Positions 22,301 to 33,330 of a stretch of DNA of 64,000 nucleotides are shown piece after piece. Origin of the DNA: Chimonanthus salicifolius (taxonomy: Eukaryota > Streptophyta > Magnoliopsida > Laurales > Calycanthaceae); the NCBI GenBank assembly GCA_013350335.1, contig CM023535.1, forward strand, positions 30,367,631 to 30,431,630, in the 5' to 3' direction. Position numbers and translations under genes: made by a program. How positions within the stretch are numbered: position 1 is the stretch's first letter; each line of letters opens with the position of its first letter. The notes under the pieces are model-generated. The model did not search any database. It was not told the DNA's origin and saw nothing but the letters and a program-made list of their open reading frames with translations.

Positions 22301-23263
22301 AAGGCATTCGTGGGGGTACCTTGATGTGCATTATCCATCAAGAGGGATGTATGATTGATTTGAAACTGGAGATCCACGCTCCGTCGGGGCGTCCGTAAGG
22401 CACTCGTGAGGGTACCTTGATGTGCATTATCCATCAAGAGGGATGTATGATTGATTTGTAACCGGAGATCCACGCTCCGTCGGGGCTTCCGTAAGGCATT
22501 CGTGGGGGTACCTTGATGTGCATTATCCATCAAGAGGAATACTATGTGATTGTGATATGGGTGATGGGTGGGACTCATGGCATATGACACCCATGGCATG
22601 GCATTGCATCAGCTTAATTATGATCTCTATTATCATGCACTGTTTCTGGTTTTTCTCTGTATGATTGGATCTCTATTATCATACACTGTTTTGGATACGA
22701 TGTTTTACGAGTACGCCATGATGTACTATATCTGGATTTTCATAGTAATCCATGTGTTGACCCTACTCGGAGTACCTACTGGGCTCGTTGTCTAACGCCC
22801 TACTTCTACCTTAGATGATGACACAGGAAATGGATGGAACAAAGGACGCGATCGCAACCAAGCTTATGAGCTTGGATAATTTAGTTTCACTTTATTTAAG
22901 TTTATTCATGGACAATGTAATTAGAGTAGCTAGTATTTGGGAATGTAATACCTTAGACTATTTGCTATGGATCGAATGATGATTAATATGGGTTAAGTTA
23001 ATTTATATTGATTGCCTTCCTTGCTAAGTAAATGTTGTAATCCAATGTTATTTCCGCAATGGGTATTCCGCAAGTCGTAGTACGTGTGAACTGTTTTAGT
23101 GGACTTGGTCCACGCACACGTATGGTTGGCCAGTTAAGGGTCGGGCTTTGGAAGCTCGGACTTAGCTCGCGTCGTGACGTTCCCACTCTCTCTCACTCTT
23201 TATTTCAAAAAAAAAAAAAATAGACTCTGATTTTCGGCAAGTGAAAAAGGGCAAGGCATTACA
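19314..23263 (+). mobile_element. 3' LTR of element I (3950 bp)
   Basis: TGTAAGACCCCAG to GCAAGGCATTACA, colinear with 12266-16018. About eight palindromes lie at 20658-21825, for example a perfect one near 21674. The excess length comes mostly from two extra 96-bp repeat units (22165-22540), partly offset by small deletions elsewhere. The terminal GCATTACA differs from the GCGTTACA of the 5' copy by a transition. Confidence 0.93.
22165..22540 (+). repeat. 96-bp tandem repeat, four copies
   Basis: Four near-identical units of the repeat present twice in the 5' LTR. Because 96 is a multiple of three, the minus strand stays open through all units (22081-22599), a by-product with no sign of coding. 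Confidence 0.88.
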
Positions 23264-23268
23264 AACTT

Positions 23269-24780
23269 ATCTCCATGTACGGCTGCAGCACGGAACAAGT
23301 GCGGATTCATAGCCTCGCATGTCTTCTAAGTTCTAAATGAGGAAGGGGAGAAATAGAAGGTGTGTGTGTCAGTAGTTTTTTCAATTGTGGCAAAATGTGT
23401 CTTAAAATTATTAAATCACTACAGAGAATTATTTGGAAAAGTGCACATATAAATAGAGAGGTTGTGAAAATTACTTTCATTGGATTACCAAATTTTATTT
23501 GATAGTATTTTTAGAATTTAAATTATTTTAATCTCTAAATATTTATGACCATTTAATTTATCCATTAACAATTCTATATTTGAATATAGAGCCCAATAAT
23601 CAAAGTAACTAAATTAATCAAGTCATATTTATTAAACTCTTCAAAATTTGATTTTTAAAATTTTAGCCTTTTAAACTACATGTTGGGATAGGGATAGAAA
23701 TTCACTTCAATTGGGTTAATAAATATTTGTTTATTAGGCCTTTTAAATTTTGAGTAATTTAAATTATTTTGTATCTCTAAACATTTATGACATTTTTAAG
23801 TGATGTTAATTAGACTTCTCAAATTTAGCCAAATCAATCAAGTTATGTTAATTAGACTTCTCAAATTTGATATTTTTTATACCTTTAAAATTTATGGCCC
23901 AACCAAATTCTTAGCCACAAATATTAAGGAATTAAGAAAATAATCTAAGGTGATCAAATTTGAAGACTTTATTAAATGATTTGATTGATTTTATCATAAA
24001 ATTTAATTAAGTCTGCAATTTCAAAATTTAATTGAGATTGAGTTTCCAATTTTGAATTTCTTAATTAGTTATGAACGTGTGATGACCACTTAAAACTTAT
24101 TTAATTATTTTTTTCCTTTTTTTTTGTTACAATGATTTTATATGAATAATAGAGTACTATTATTGTAGGAATTCAATGCAAGTACTAATCGAGTTCATAC
24201 AAGACGAGTCATTGCCAAAATTCATTCATTTCTCGAGTATTATTGTTTCTTTTAATTTCATTGGATGACATTGATATGATATTTAACAATGAATTCATGT
24301 AGAAATGTATGATGTTTCTTCTCAAGAAATATTAGATGATAATTATTTACTTATTATATTTATTTTTATTATTTTTAAATATTTTTATTTTCTGAGAGAT
24401 TTTCCCATTAAATTTCCGATAAAAACCCGAGAATTTGAAAATATCCCATTATTAACAATTGCCATTAATATCCCGAGAACGGTATTTGTGATAATGGTCT
24501 CAATACATCGTGGTAACAATCATCCGCTGATAATACGAAACGGGCACTGAATTTTATTTCCTTTGTATTTTGACCGCCGAACCTTCTTGAAACACCATCT
24601 TCTTGGTGTTATTTTATTTTGTTAGTTTTCGGTCAGTTTTGATTCCACTTAGATTGTTGTTATTACTTAGCGTGTATTATCGCCCGCATATTGACCAAGC
24701 ACTCTTTAAACATGTACTTCTACGTTTGGATTTATCAGTTAAATAAAGGAGTAAAAATGAGAAAATATAAGAGATGGATT
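23269..24780. other. AT-rich unassigned region
   Basis: No gene or family motif recognised. AATTAGACTTCTCAAATTT occurs twice about 55 bp apart (23811 and 23850 areas), a small local duplication. An 81-codon frame (24305-24550) is of low complexity and looks fortuitous. This is the continuation of the sequence left of 12265, separated by element I. Confidence 0.5.
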
Positions 24781-26649
24781 CTGAAAGTCACAGAGTGCTA
24801 GAACCTGATTGTCTGGGGGGGGGGGGGGGGGGGGCGGTGGGAGAGGATAAATAGAACAATCCCCAGTTTTATGACCTTTTTTAATTTCTTGATTAATTAG
24901 AGTTAGTCAAATTTAATAATGAAATTAATCAAGAATGTTGTAATGTGTTGTGAATAAGGGATGTGCCAATAAATAATTACAAACACATATAGTCAAGCAC
25001 ATAGACACCCGATATATAGTGGTTCGGTTGTATAGCCTACATCCACTGCTAAGATTTACCTAACCTTGGGTTATCTCCAAATCACTAAGTGGGGAATTAC
25101 ACCCTAACTAATAGTGTAGGAGTTTTACCTACACACTCCTAGTTTTGAAAGGTTCGAGCAACACATTTCTATGTCCTTGTCCCTCTATTTTTATAGTGGT
25201 TTGATCTCCTTGATCTAGTCCACTTTACAATGAAGATGAAAATAACAAACAAAGAAACACGTTCCTTTGAAGCTCAAGCTCTAAAAAGTGGTGTATCTTG
25301 AAGAGTCCTTCTATTGATCTTGTTGATGATGAAAATGTACCTTCATATGAAGCAATCACAAGATAGAGGGAGAGTTTCTAGGATATATGATTTTCCAAAG
25401 TAAATCCTAGACTAGATTTCTTCTTCTCTCTTTTTCTCAATCAACAAAGTGATTGAACCTCTAAAAGATTTACAAAATGTATAGATTAGAGAGAGTGTGA
25501 GGGAGGAGAGGGTTCTCAAGAATTTTTTTCACTTTTTTTTTTTTTTTATTTCACAAATCAAAGCTCTCACTATCTTAACAAATTTTGGGCTTCAAATAGA
25601 GACCTGAGAAATCTTGACATGGGCAATCGGTCGGCCTACACGATTGATCGTGTATTCAAATTTTACCGTTGAAATATGATCATTGTGCATTAAATGTTCT
25701 CCCAATGGATAGAAAAGGTTCGTGCCCTATTGGTCGTGTCACACGATTTATCGTCGTGTTTACTGGCGACAGATCGAGACTTGGAGAATGTATCGTTCTG
25801 AGACTAGCTGTATTTTTCTAAGTCAAGTCCTATCCAGACCCAAGGTGATTGGTCGTGGAACCAATGTGTTTCTGCCATGTGTCGTCGATATGTCATGCGA
25901 CCGATTGATCGTGCTCTATACCACACTAATGGTCGCCGCCTGACGAATGTATCATCCTGAGCCTGACTATAATTTTCCAGAGGGTGTTTAACCCAGGCTC
26001 TAGGCGATCGATTGCAAGGGCGATTGGTCGGCCCTGTACCCACACAAAGTATCGTCTGCACAATTGGTTGTCCTGATACATGACTGTGAATGACAGTCAA
26101 GATTCAATTCTACGTCCTGCCGATGGATTGTATTGCACGATTGGATTGGCCCTGTCCCAACAATGCATCTCTTGCAAGAATGTATCATCCTACGACCTTA
26201 GGTGTTTGACAGACCATTTCCAACCAGAACCTTTGTTTTCCAGGAAGATTGGTCGTATGACCACGATAGATCGTCCACTGTCAAAGGCAATTGATTGCCA
26301 AACACGATGTGTCGGTGTGACAGTAAAATCAATATTTCTCATATTAAGTTCATGTTCTGGTTATGGGTCAAACACTTATTAGGCTACTTAAAATTTTCAG
26401 ATGTGATCTCTAAGCCTAGGCAAGGTCATCCTATGGTGTGGTGGTCCACCTAGATTCTTTTATGGCCAATTTAACCTTGAATGATTGCCATACATGTTGA
26501 CGATACATTGAATCATGATTGATCTTCCATCTTAAGCATGATTCAACCACCACTTGATTCCTGATTCTTGCGCTTTTAACTTTAAGGCAATGCTTCACAC
26601 GAGTCATGGATTTGACAAACAAGGGACTCGGCAAGCCGGTGTACTAACA
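24780..26649 (-). mobile_element. 3' LTR of a SIRE-type copia element, minus orientation
   Basis: Read on the minus strand it starts TGTTAGTACACCGGCTTGCC immediately after a polypurine tract and aligns with the start of the plus-strand copia LTR at 28964 (shared words CCGGCT, TTGTTTGTCAA, CATGACTCG). A TATA-like CTATAAAAATAG lies on the minus strand near 25190. The C-rich end typical of these LTRs is expanded to a 20-base run (24815-24834 on the plus strand). The left boundary is uncertain by some tens of bases. About 25620-26310 is full of CGATTGGTCG and CGATTGATCG words. Confidence 0.7.
24815..24834 (+). repeat. Homopolymer run of 20 G
   Basis: Uninterrupted G20 followed by CGGTGGG. The plus-strand copia LTR has a 7-C run at the corresponding place, so this is probably slippage expansion of it. 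Confidence 0.9.
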
Positions 26650-27164
26650 ATCTCCCTTTTTATCAAATTCATGACAAAACCTAGAAGCTAAGAATTACAG
26701 ACTCAATGGACCTCCCAAAGCGTAAAATACATCATTTGAAAGTATATAATATACAAATTACATTGCAAATTCAAATGACACAAGATGACACAAAAACTTG
26801 CTTAACTTGTTCCAATTTTGATGTTTACCTGTAAAACACAACAAGCAAGCAAAATGGAATCTAGAAATTCCCATTAGTATGTTAGTCCTGAACATAAAAA
26901 TTACTCCCCCATAGTGTATGGACTAAACATTATTCTAACTCCCCCATAAGTATGTTTCCCCCATAAATGCTTAGCTTCTCCAAAAATTCTCCCCCATTTT
27001 GTCATAACATGACAAGGGACTACCAATGGGCTCAAATAAATCCCAAATGTTGGACAACACATGGAGAAAAGGGGAAAGGGGCAAAGTATAAGACATGCAA
27101 AAAATACGCCAAAGTGAGATATTTGCATGAACATGAACAAAAACAAGTTAGGGAGAAACACAAA
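26650..27164 (-). other. Copia 3' untranslated region with repeated TGGGGGAG tracts
   Basis: Minus-strand AAAAAGGGAG adjoins the LTR. At least four further (T/A)TGGGGG(A) tracts lie at about 26905, 26941, 26959 and 26991. Clusters of extra polypurine tracts upstream of the 3' LTR are, from memory, a known feature of Sirevirus-group copia elements. Confidence 0.6.
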
Positions 27165-28676
27165 TGCCTATGGACTTCCTATGAAAAAGAAACCGAGTGG
27201 AGTCCAAGGGTCTGGTCATGATATCCGCCAATTGGTTCTATGTCCCAATGTGTTCAAATTCAATGGTCTTTTCTTCTACAAGCTTCCTGATAAAGTGATG
27301 CCTTATGACAATGTGCTTTGTTCTTGAATGTTGGACCGAAATCTTGGAGATGTTCATTGCATTTGTATTGTCCCAAAAGAGGATCATGACTTCTTGCTTA
27401 ATCCCATAATCCGCCAACATTTGCTTCATCCAAATTAGTTGTGTACAACAACTCAAAGCTGCAATGTATTCTGCCTCTACTAGAGAGGGAAACTGATGAT
27501 TGCTTCCGACTAGGCCAAGACACCAAACAATTTCCTATTTAGAAGCATCCTCCACTTGTTGATTTTCTATCATCAATGTGTCCAGCCCAATCTGCATCTG
27601 TGTATCCGACAATCTTGGATGAAGTGTCATATGGAAACCAAATCCCAAATAAAGACGTACCTGTTATATACTTGATTATCTTCTTGACAACTTTAATGTG
27701 TGACTCCTTGGGATTGCTTGAAATCTTGCACATGCTCCAACACTGAAGGAGATGTCAGGTCTACTTGCAGTGAGATAAAGTAGACTTCCAAGCATACTTC
27801 TATAGAGTCTAGGATCAACATCCTTCCCACACTCATCCTTAGACAACTTAACTATGGTGCTCATGGGTGTAGTTGCCCATCCTTCACAAGTTCTCTAACT
27901 GTACTTTGTTTGAGATATGAAAAGCCCATCCTTGTGTTGCTTAATTTGGAGTCAAAAGAAATAATTCAATTCTCCAACCATACTGATCTCAAATTCAAAT
28001 TTCATGAGCTTGGAGAACTCCATAGCATTCTTCTCACAAGTAGATCCAAAAACTATGTCATCTACATGGATTTGAGCAATAAAGATGGATCTCTTGGTCT
28101 ATCGGACAAACAAGGTTTTGTCCACACTTCCTTTTTGAAAATCATGGTCTAGCAAGAATTCAGTCAATCTTTCATACCATGCTCTAGGAGCTTGCTTGAG
28201 ACCTGGAAAGTTAGGATCAATAAGGCCCATTGGTTGTTCCACATGCACTTCTTCATTTAAGAGTCCATTCAAAATAACACTCTTAATGTCCATTTAATAT
28301 GACTTAAATTTGAGGAAGCAAGCAACGGAAAGCATTACCCTAATGGATTCCAATCTAGACATGGGAGCAAATGTCTCATCAAAATCAACTCATTCAATTT
28401 GAGTATACCTTTGGGCTACCAATCTTGCCTTGTTTCTTAAAATTGTTCCATGCTCATCCATTTTGTTCTTGTATATCCACTTGGTTCCTATCACATTGGT
28501 TACCTTGGGTCTACGCACCAAGTCTCAAACATCATTTCTAGTGAATTGACTACGTTTCTCTTGCATGGCATTCACCCAATCCTCATCATTAATGGCCTCT
28601 TCAATTTTCTTGGGTTCTATTTGAGAGGTGAAGCATGCATAATTAGCAAATTTCCCATTTGCCTTCTTGTTCTAAC
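27165..28676 (-). pseudogene. SIRE-type copia reverse transcriptase and RNase H, truncated
   Basis: On the minus strand the RT starts near 28640 (EAINDEDWVNAMQE), with TKWIYKNKMDEHG and KARLVAQRYTQ following. The catalytic YVDD box reads HVDD (28057-28068). The connection region GSLLYLTASRPDISFSVG (about 27790) leads into RNase H, with DADWAGHIDDRKSTSGG and, near the end, LADIMTRPLD. The wording is that of SIRE/Maximus copia. Several stops interrupt RT, and one frameshift lies near 27715 between CARFQ and SNPKESH. Gag, protease and integrase are absent: the element stops at 28676, where a Ty3/gypsy fragment is joined. Confidence 0.85.
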
Positions 28677-28963
28677 TCTATAATGTAGGAGTGACACAGG
28701 TGTGGTGCCAGGAAACAACTTGATTTCAAAATCAATCTCCCGCTTGGGAGGTAAACCTGGAAGTTTTGTTGGAAAGACATCAGCATAGTCTTTCACTACT
28801 GTCAGTAGGGTGGAGATGGGTGAATCCTCCAATTTGATGTTGTTTAACAGAACCCATCTGACTTCATCTTAAGGCTTTCCACATATGGAAATTTTCTGCG
28901 TGTCCCCATAGACAATGAATTTATGTTCTTCAGGTGACAAAAATGTTACTCCCTTGCGGTAAC
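28677..28963 (-). pseudogene. Ty3/gypsy fragment spanning protease-RT linker and RT start
   Basis: The minus-strand translation reads RKGVTFLSPEEHKFIVYGD, then VVKDYADVFPTKLPGLPP and REIDFEIKLFPGTTPVSL, the segment just before the RT core in chromoviruses; E1 and E2 have the same stretch. It is cut at both ends: at 28676 it abuts copia RT, and at 28964 a plus-strand copia LTR begins. At least one stop (TGA/TAA region near 28865) is present. Confidence 0.8.
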
Positions 28964-30581
28964 AGTTAGTGCCCCGGCTCGATCGAGTTCCTGTTTGTCA
29001 ATTACATGACTCGGGTAGAAGCACTTGCTGAGAAGCTTGAAGACTAAAGATGGTCAAAGAAGAAGATCATGCTCCACCAAGCTCAAAGCTCATCATCATG
29101 GCAATCACAAGAATATGTATATGGCCATAGATGGCCTTAGGTGGAACCCACACCTGAGAGAGGACTAATCCTAAGCCTAGTTGTATATGTTGGTAATAAA
29201 CATCGCTTGCCTAAAGAGGATGAAGAACAGTGAATTAGAAGTGAACTTGGAAACATGAATTATGTTCACTGTCAGCACAACCAATCTATCTCACCGACCT
29301 CTCGGTGTAGTCAGGAATGACCCATCGTGGTCGAAGACTGGTCGACCAGTTTGACATAAGTTCTGGAACTTCAAACTATCATTCTGGATATGCCTTTGAC
29401 TGAGAGCCTCGGTGATAAACTTGAACGACCCCTCATGGTCGACGACTCGTCGGTATAAAAGTTATGAGTTCTGGACTGTGACCCCTCAGCAAAGGGCGAC
29501 AAGTTGTTCTTGGTAACAGGTTTCCAAATTGGAAACTACTGTCAAGCATGTTTTACACCAGAACGAGCCTCTCGTATGGACAGACCCATTGGTGCCATAA
29601 GTGTCGACCCATCGGCGACAACTACATATTGGCCGGGAAGTAATTATGCCATTGGGGGTGCATTTAATACGCAACAGTTGGGTGGTTGAACGATAATAAA
29701 TATGAACACCAACCCATCGGTGCTATCGACCTGTCGGTCCTAAGTCTAAATGACCGTTAAAACTCCTCTATAAATATGATTGTTGAGTGATTATTTTACT
29801 ATCTTCTTGAGCTGAAAAGAGTTATACACTCTAAGGAAACGATCAACACTCTTTTGGGTAATATCATAAACGACCAATCTTCGGATTGTGTTTGCAAGTG
29901 AGAAAGAGAGGAAGAGAGAAAGATCCTAACAACCAATCTTCGGATTGAGTTTACAAGTGAGGAAGCCATAAACTAGGGAAGCTTTGGTTTAGCCAAGTTT
30001 CCTTGTCACCTAAAGATTGTGATTGCTGCACGATGACTGTAAGAAGTAGCGTCGAAATAATTAGGGTGGGATCTTCAAGAAATACACATCAGCGAGAAAG
30101 AGCTTTAAGGCAAGTGCTTCTTTGTTTTATCTTATTTTAAAACCTTTGACCCGAAAGTGGATTAAGGTGGGGATTTGCTTTGGAACCACTATAAAAAACT
30201 CTAGAGCGTCATCTTTGACACAGTGGTGGGTGGAATTCCCAACCGATTGAGCGACGTGGAATTCCTACTCTAATTGTGAGGGTGTAAATCCCCACATAGT
30301 GAATTTGGAGATATCTCAAGGTTGAGCGAGTTCTAACAGTAGATGTAGGTTGGCGAACCGAACTACTTTATATCTTGTACCTTTTGTTTGTGGTGTTAGA
30401 GTTATTTTTTTGTGTTGATTGTTTAATCACATTTGCTAACTCACACTCACTTGATTGGTATATCCGCTACACTTAATTAATCAATCAAGATAATTTTAAA
30501 AAGGACCAACGATATTACGTTGACCTATTTGCCCCCCCTCTAGGGTCAATCGTGTTGTTTTAGCTCCCAAGGAAACTTTCA
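28964..30581 (+). mobile_element. 5' LTR of a SIRE-type copia element (1618 bp)
   Basis: Starts GTTAGTGCCCCGGCTC (first bases AG instead of TG) and ends ..AACTTTCA, two bases before the primer site. The U3 part (about 29280-29745) repeats GACCCATCGG, CGACC and GGTCGA words. TATA is at 29769. The U5 part holds two ACCAATCTTCGGATTG copies (about 29873 and 29931) and a C-rich stretch near 30530. Confidence 0.75.
29769..29776 (+). promoter_or_regulatory. TATA box of copia LTR
   Basis: TATAAATA, about 805 bp into the LTR, immediately after the repeated-motif part of U3. Confidence 0.6.
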
Positions 30582-30583
30582 AT

Positions 30584-30596
30584 TGGTATTAGAGCC
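30584..30596 (+). promoter_or_regulatory. Copia primer-binding site
   Basis: TGGTATTAGAGCC follows the LTR end. One base differs from the usual TGGTATCAGAGCC complementary to initiator tRNA-Met. Confidence 0.8.
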
Positions 30597-30642
30597 TAGT
30601 GCTCATTACAAGGATTTAATAATCAGAGTTGATCCAAGCTAG

Positions 30643-31125
30643 ATGACCATAATGGGTACTCGTTTTTATCTATTATTTGTTTATTCTTATTTGAAAACAA
30701 AAACAAAGAAAAAACATAAAACTCATGGTGAAGATAATTGTACATTTATCCAAGATAAATCTATTAAAGATTCTTGTACATTTTTGGATAATTCAACAGA
30801 AGGTTCCACTTTTAGTAACAAATTAAAGAATCAGGAGAAAGATGAAAAATTGAAATGTTTCATAGCATTTGTTGGCAATGATCTAGAGGGATACTCAAGT
30901 GGAGATGAGGATATTACAGAAAATCTTGATAAGGAAGAAGACCTTCAAGAATCTTACAACGCTCTATATCTAGAAAGTGAGAAGTTGGCTAAGAAGGTAG
31001 ACACGTTCAAATTTGAAAAATTAAATCTTACAAACCAACTAGAATTCTTTAGGAAATATTATCACTCTCTCACTTTAGAGTTAAAATCTTCCAATAAAGA
31101 AATCTTAAAAATCAAAAGAAATTGA
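30643..31125 (+). pseudogene. SIRE-type copia Gag fragment
   Basis: An open frame of 160 codons. From about codon 65 it matches the variable C-terminal half of SIRE-type Gag: KCFIAFVGND, YSSGDEDITEN, DLQESYNALYLESEKLAKK, then a predicted coiled coil rich in Lys, Glu and Leu. The capsid part expected upstream is missing, since the frame begins only 60 bases after the primer site, so an internal deletion is likely. The rest of the polyprotein lies beyond the insertion of E1 at 31184, outside this window or lost. Confidence 0.65.
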
Positions 31126-31986
31126 AATATTTCTCCATGAATCATTAAAAGGACAAAGGGATGACATCAAGTTGCTAAGTAACTGTAACATCCCGGATTT
31201 TCAATTTATTATTTTGTATGAAAATTATCCAATTAATTTGTAAAAATTAGTTATGGATCTTAAATTGGGTAAAGAGTTGGGTCATTGGCCCAATTAGGAC
31301 CCAACGGTTTTGGAATTGGTTTCAATAAAAATTAGATGGGGTTGAATTTAATTAATAATGCAATGTTAAATAAATAAGGAAAGGGATAATTGAGCATGGC
31401 CATTATTAGGTTGCTTATCTATGAGTATGCGCATGACATATTTTATTTAGGACTATCCAAAGTGGGAAGCCAAGGTCGGCAATTGCCATATCTATGTTGG
31501 GCGCATAGATCATTTAAAAGATGCAACAATGGGCCCAAGACATTAGGGAAGTGACTAAATTAAAAGATTGCTTAGGCTATGATTAGTGTTATGCGCATAG
31601 CACCTTCTAAAAGAAGAGCACACGGCAATAGGAAATTAAGCAAAGGGCTCACGGCATTGCTATTGTTATTTTAGCATTGGCCGATTGGGAGGTTATTAAA
31701 GAGAGATAGGAAGGTCGGCAATGGCTATCTTAAGCACCTTCCAAAGTTGGGACCAAGGAAAGGCTTCATAAAGAGATGCATAGGAAGGGCACACGGTTTA
31801 CTCTCCATAGCCGAATTTCCTCTCCATCTCAAATCACATTCACGGCAAGAGTAAGAGAAAGAAAGAGCAGCCAGCAAGAGGTGTTCTAAGTTTTAGAGGA
31901 AAAGATCGAGAAGGAAAAAGGATTGGAAGAGCAATAATCAATCGGAACCGGTTAGTATTTTATTTGATAAATTTGTTTTAAATAAA

Positions 31987-33330
31987 AGAACCATAGGGTT
32001 CGGCCATGGTGTTTGTCCGAACCCCATGGAAGAGGATAGGGAGATGAATGTATGAATTTTAATGGAAAGAAAGGACCATAGGGTTCGGCCATAGTGCATG
32101 GCCGAATGGAAAGACATGTTTAATTCGTGGGTTTTGAGGATTGAAAACCATGGAGGAACATTGATTGATTAATGGAAGTTTGAATGATGGAAATAATTAT
32201 GGGTTTATGTTCATAAATTTCAGATCATGGAAAACTTAGACAGTTAGGTGTTTTGGATTTAAAAGAGGGAATATGGAGCCATAGGGTTCGGCCATAGTGA
32301 ATGGCCGAACCCCATGGAAGGTCATTGGTTAATTTTAATGAGAGGTTGATGTTATCGGTATGTAATTTTTGAAGGGATTAAATGGTCAAGATCATGAACC
32401 ATAGGGTTCGGCCATGGTGTATGGCCAAACCCCAAGGAGATGGTTACTAATTTAGAAGGTGAATGAAAAAGGATGGATTTGTCTCTATGGGTGAGGCTCG
32501 GCCAGGTGTATGCCGAACCCCACTAGGGTTTATTTATGGAAACCTTCTAAGTATGGAAGGATTGATAATAAATATGGAGTTGTTTATTAAATTTGGAAAC
32601 ATTCTAAAAATAGAAGGAGGATATTAAAATGGGACTTCCTAATTTGGAAACTTTCAAATTATGGATCCAAGAAAAGGATTCGATAAATTTAGAAAGTTTC
32701 CATTTAGGGACTTTCTAAGTATGGAAGTTGAATATTGAATTTAGAAAGTTTCTAAATATAGATCTTCTAAATAGGGACTTGTTAATTATGGATTTGCTAA
32801 CAATGGAAGTTGATGAAAATGGGAGTTAGACATCATGGGTTCGGCCATGTGTATGGCCAAACCCCATGAACCAAATGTTATGGTTTGTATCTCATGGTTT
32901 ATGGATCATGTATGGACTTAATAAGGTGAATGCATTAATGAAGAGAAATAAACATAAGGTTGTGTTAATTTGGTAATATTGGCTGAAAAATGGAAGATCA
33001 TGGGTTCGGCCATGGTGTATGGCCGAACCCCATGAACTTGGATTATTGGGTTAATTATTAGTCTAAGTACATTGTGAATGAGAATAATGGGTAATGTAAG
33101 CCATGGATGGCAAAGTTGTGAATATGTGGAAATATTGGACATAGGGTTCGGCCATGGTGTATGGCCGAACCCCATGAATTATTTATTGGACTATGTGTTT
33201 GGGTTAAAAGAAGTATGTATGGATTATTTTGGAACCTAAGCAAGGAAAATGGCTATGGTTATGTACAATGGCATTATTGTAATTAACTGAATTAATGGAC
33301 TATGGGTTCGGCCATGGTGTATGGCCGAAC
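31987..33330. repeat. Array of GGGTTCGGCCAT palindromes in LTR A
   Basis: About nine copies (near 31987, 32081, 32275, 32403, 32495, 32830, 33002, 33143, 33304). The last three are perfect 12-bp arms with loop GGTGT. Spacers of 60-330 bp do not resemble each other. Confidence 0.88.

Larger units (their letters stand above)
12266..23263 (+). mobile_element. Complete non-autonomous LTR retrotransposon I (10,998 bp)
   Basis: Bounded by perfect target duplications AACTT (12261-12265, 23264-23268). It has two LTRs (12266-16018, 19314-23263), an initiator tRNA-Met primer site just after the left LTR, and a purine-rich tract before the right LTR. The 3295-bp internal region has no protease, reverse transcriptase, RNase H or integrase motif in any frame. 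It has only a short frame with two zinc knuckles (16507-16984), so the element must borrow enzymes. The leader and the CGGGACGAAAATT phrase before the right LTR match the Tekay-type element E2, the likely kind of helper. The LTR pair is close in sequence and differs mainly in the copy number of a 96-bp repeat. It fits the large-retrotransposon-derivative or TR-GAG description. Confidence 0.93.

Noticed and set aside
22081..22599. 172-codon minus-strand frame with four 32-residue repeats in the 3' LTR of I
   Set aside because: It is the reading of the 96-bp LTR repeat, which stays open only because 96 is divisible by three. There is no conserved domain, the 5' LTR version differs, and it overlaps hairpins that explain the sequence better.
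24305..24550. 81-codon plus-strand frame rich in Ile and Phe
   Set aside because: AT-rich low-complexity sequence with no family resemblance; the apparent membrane segment is expected from composition.
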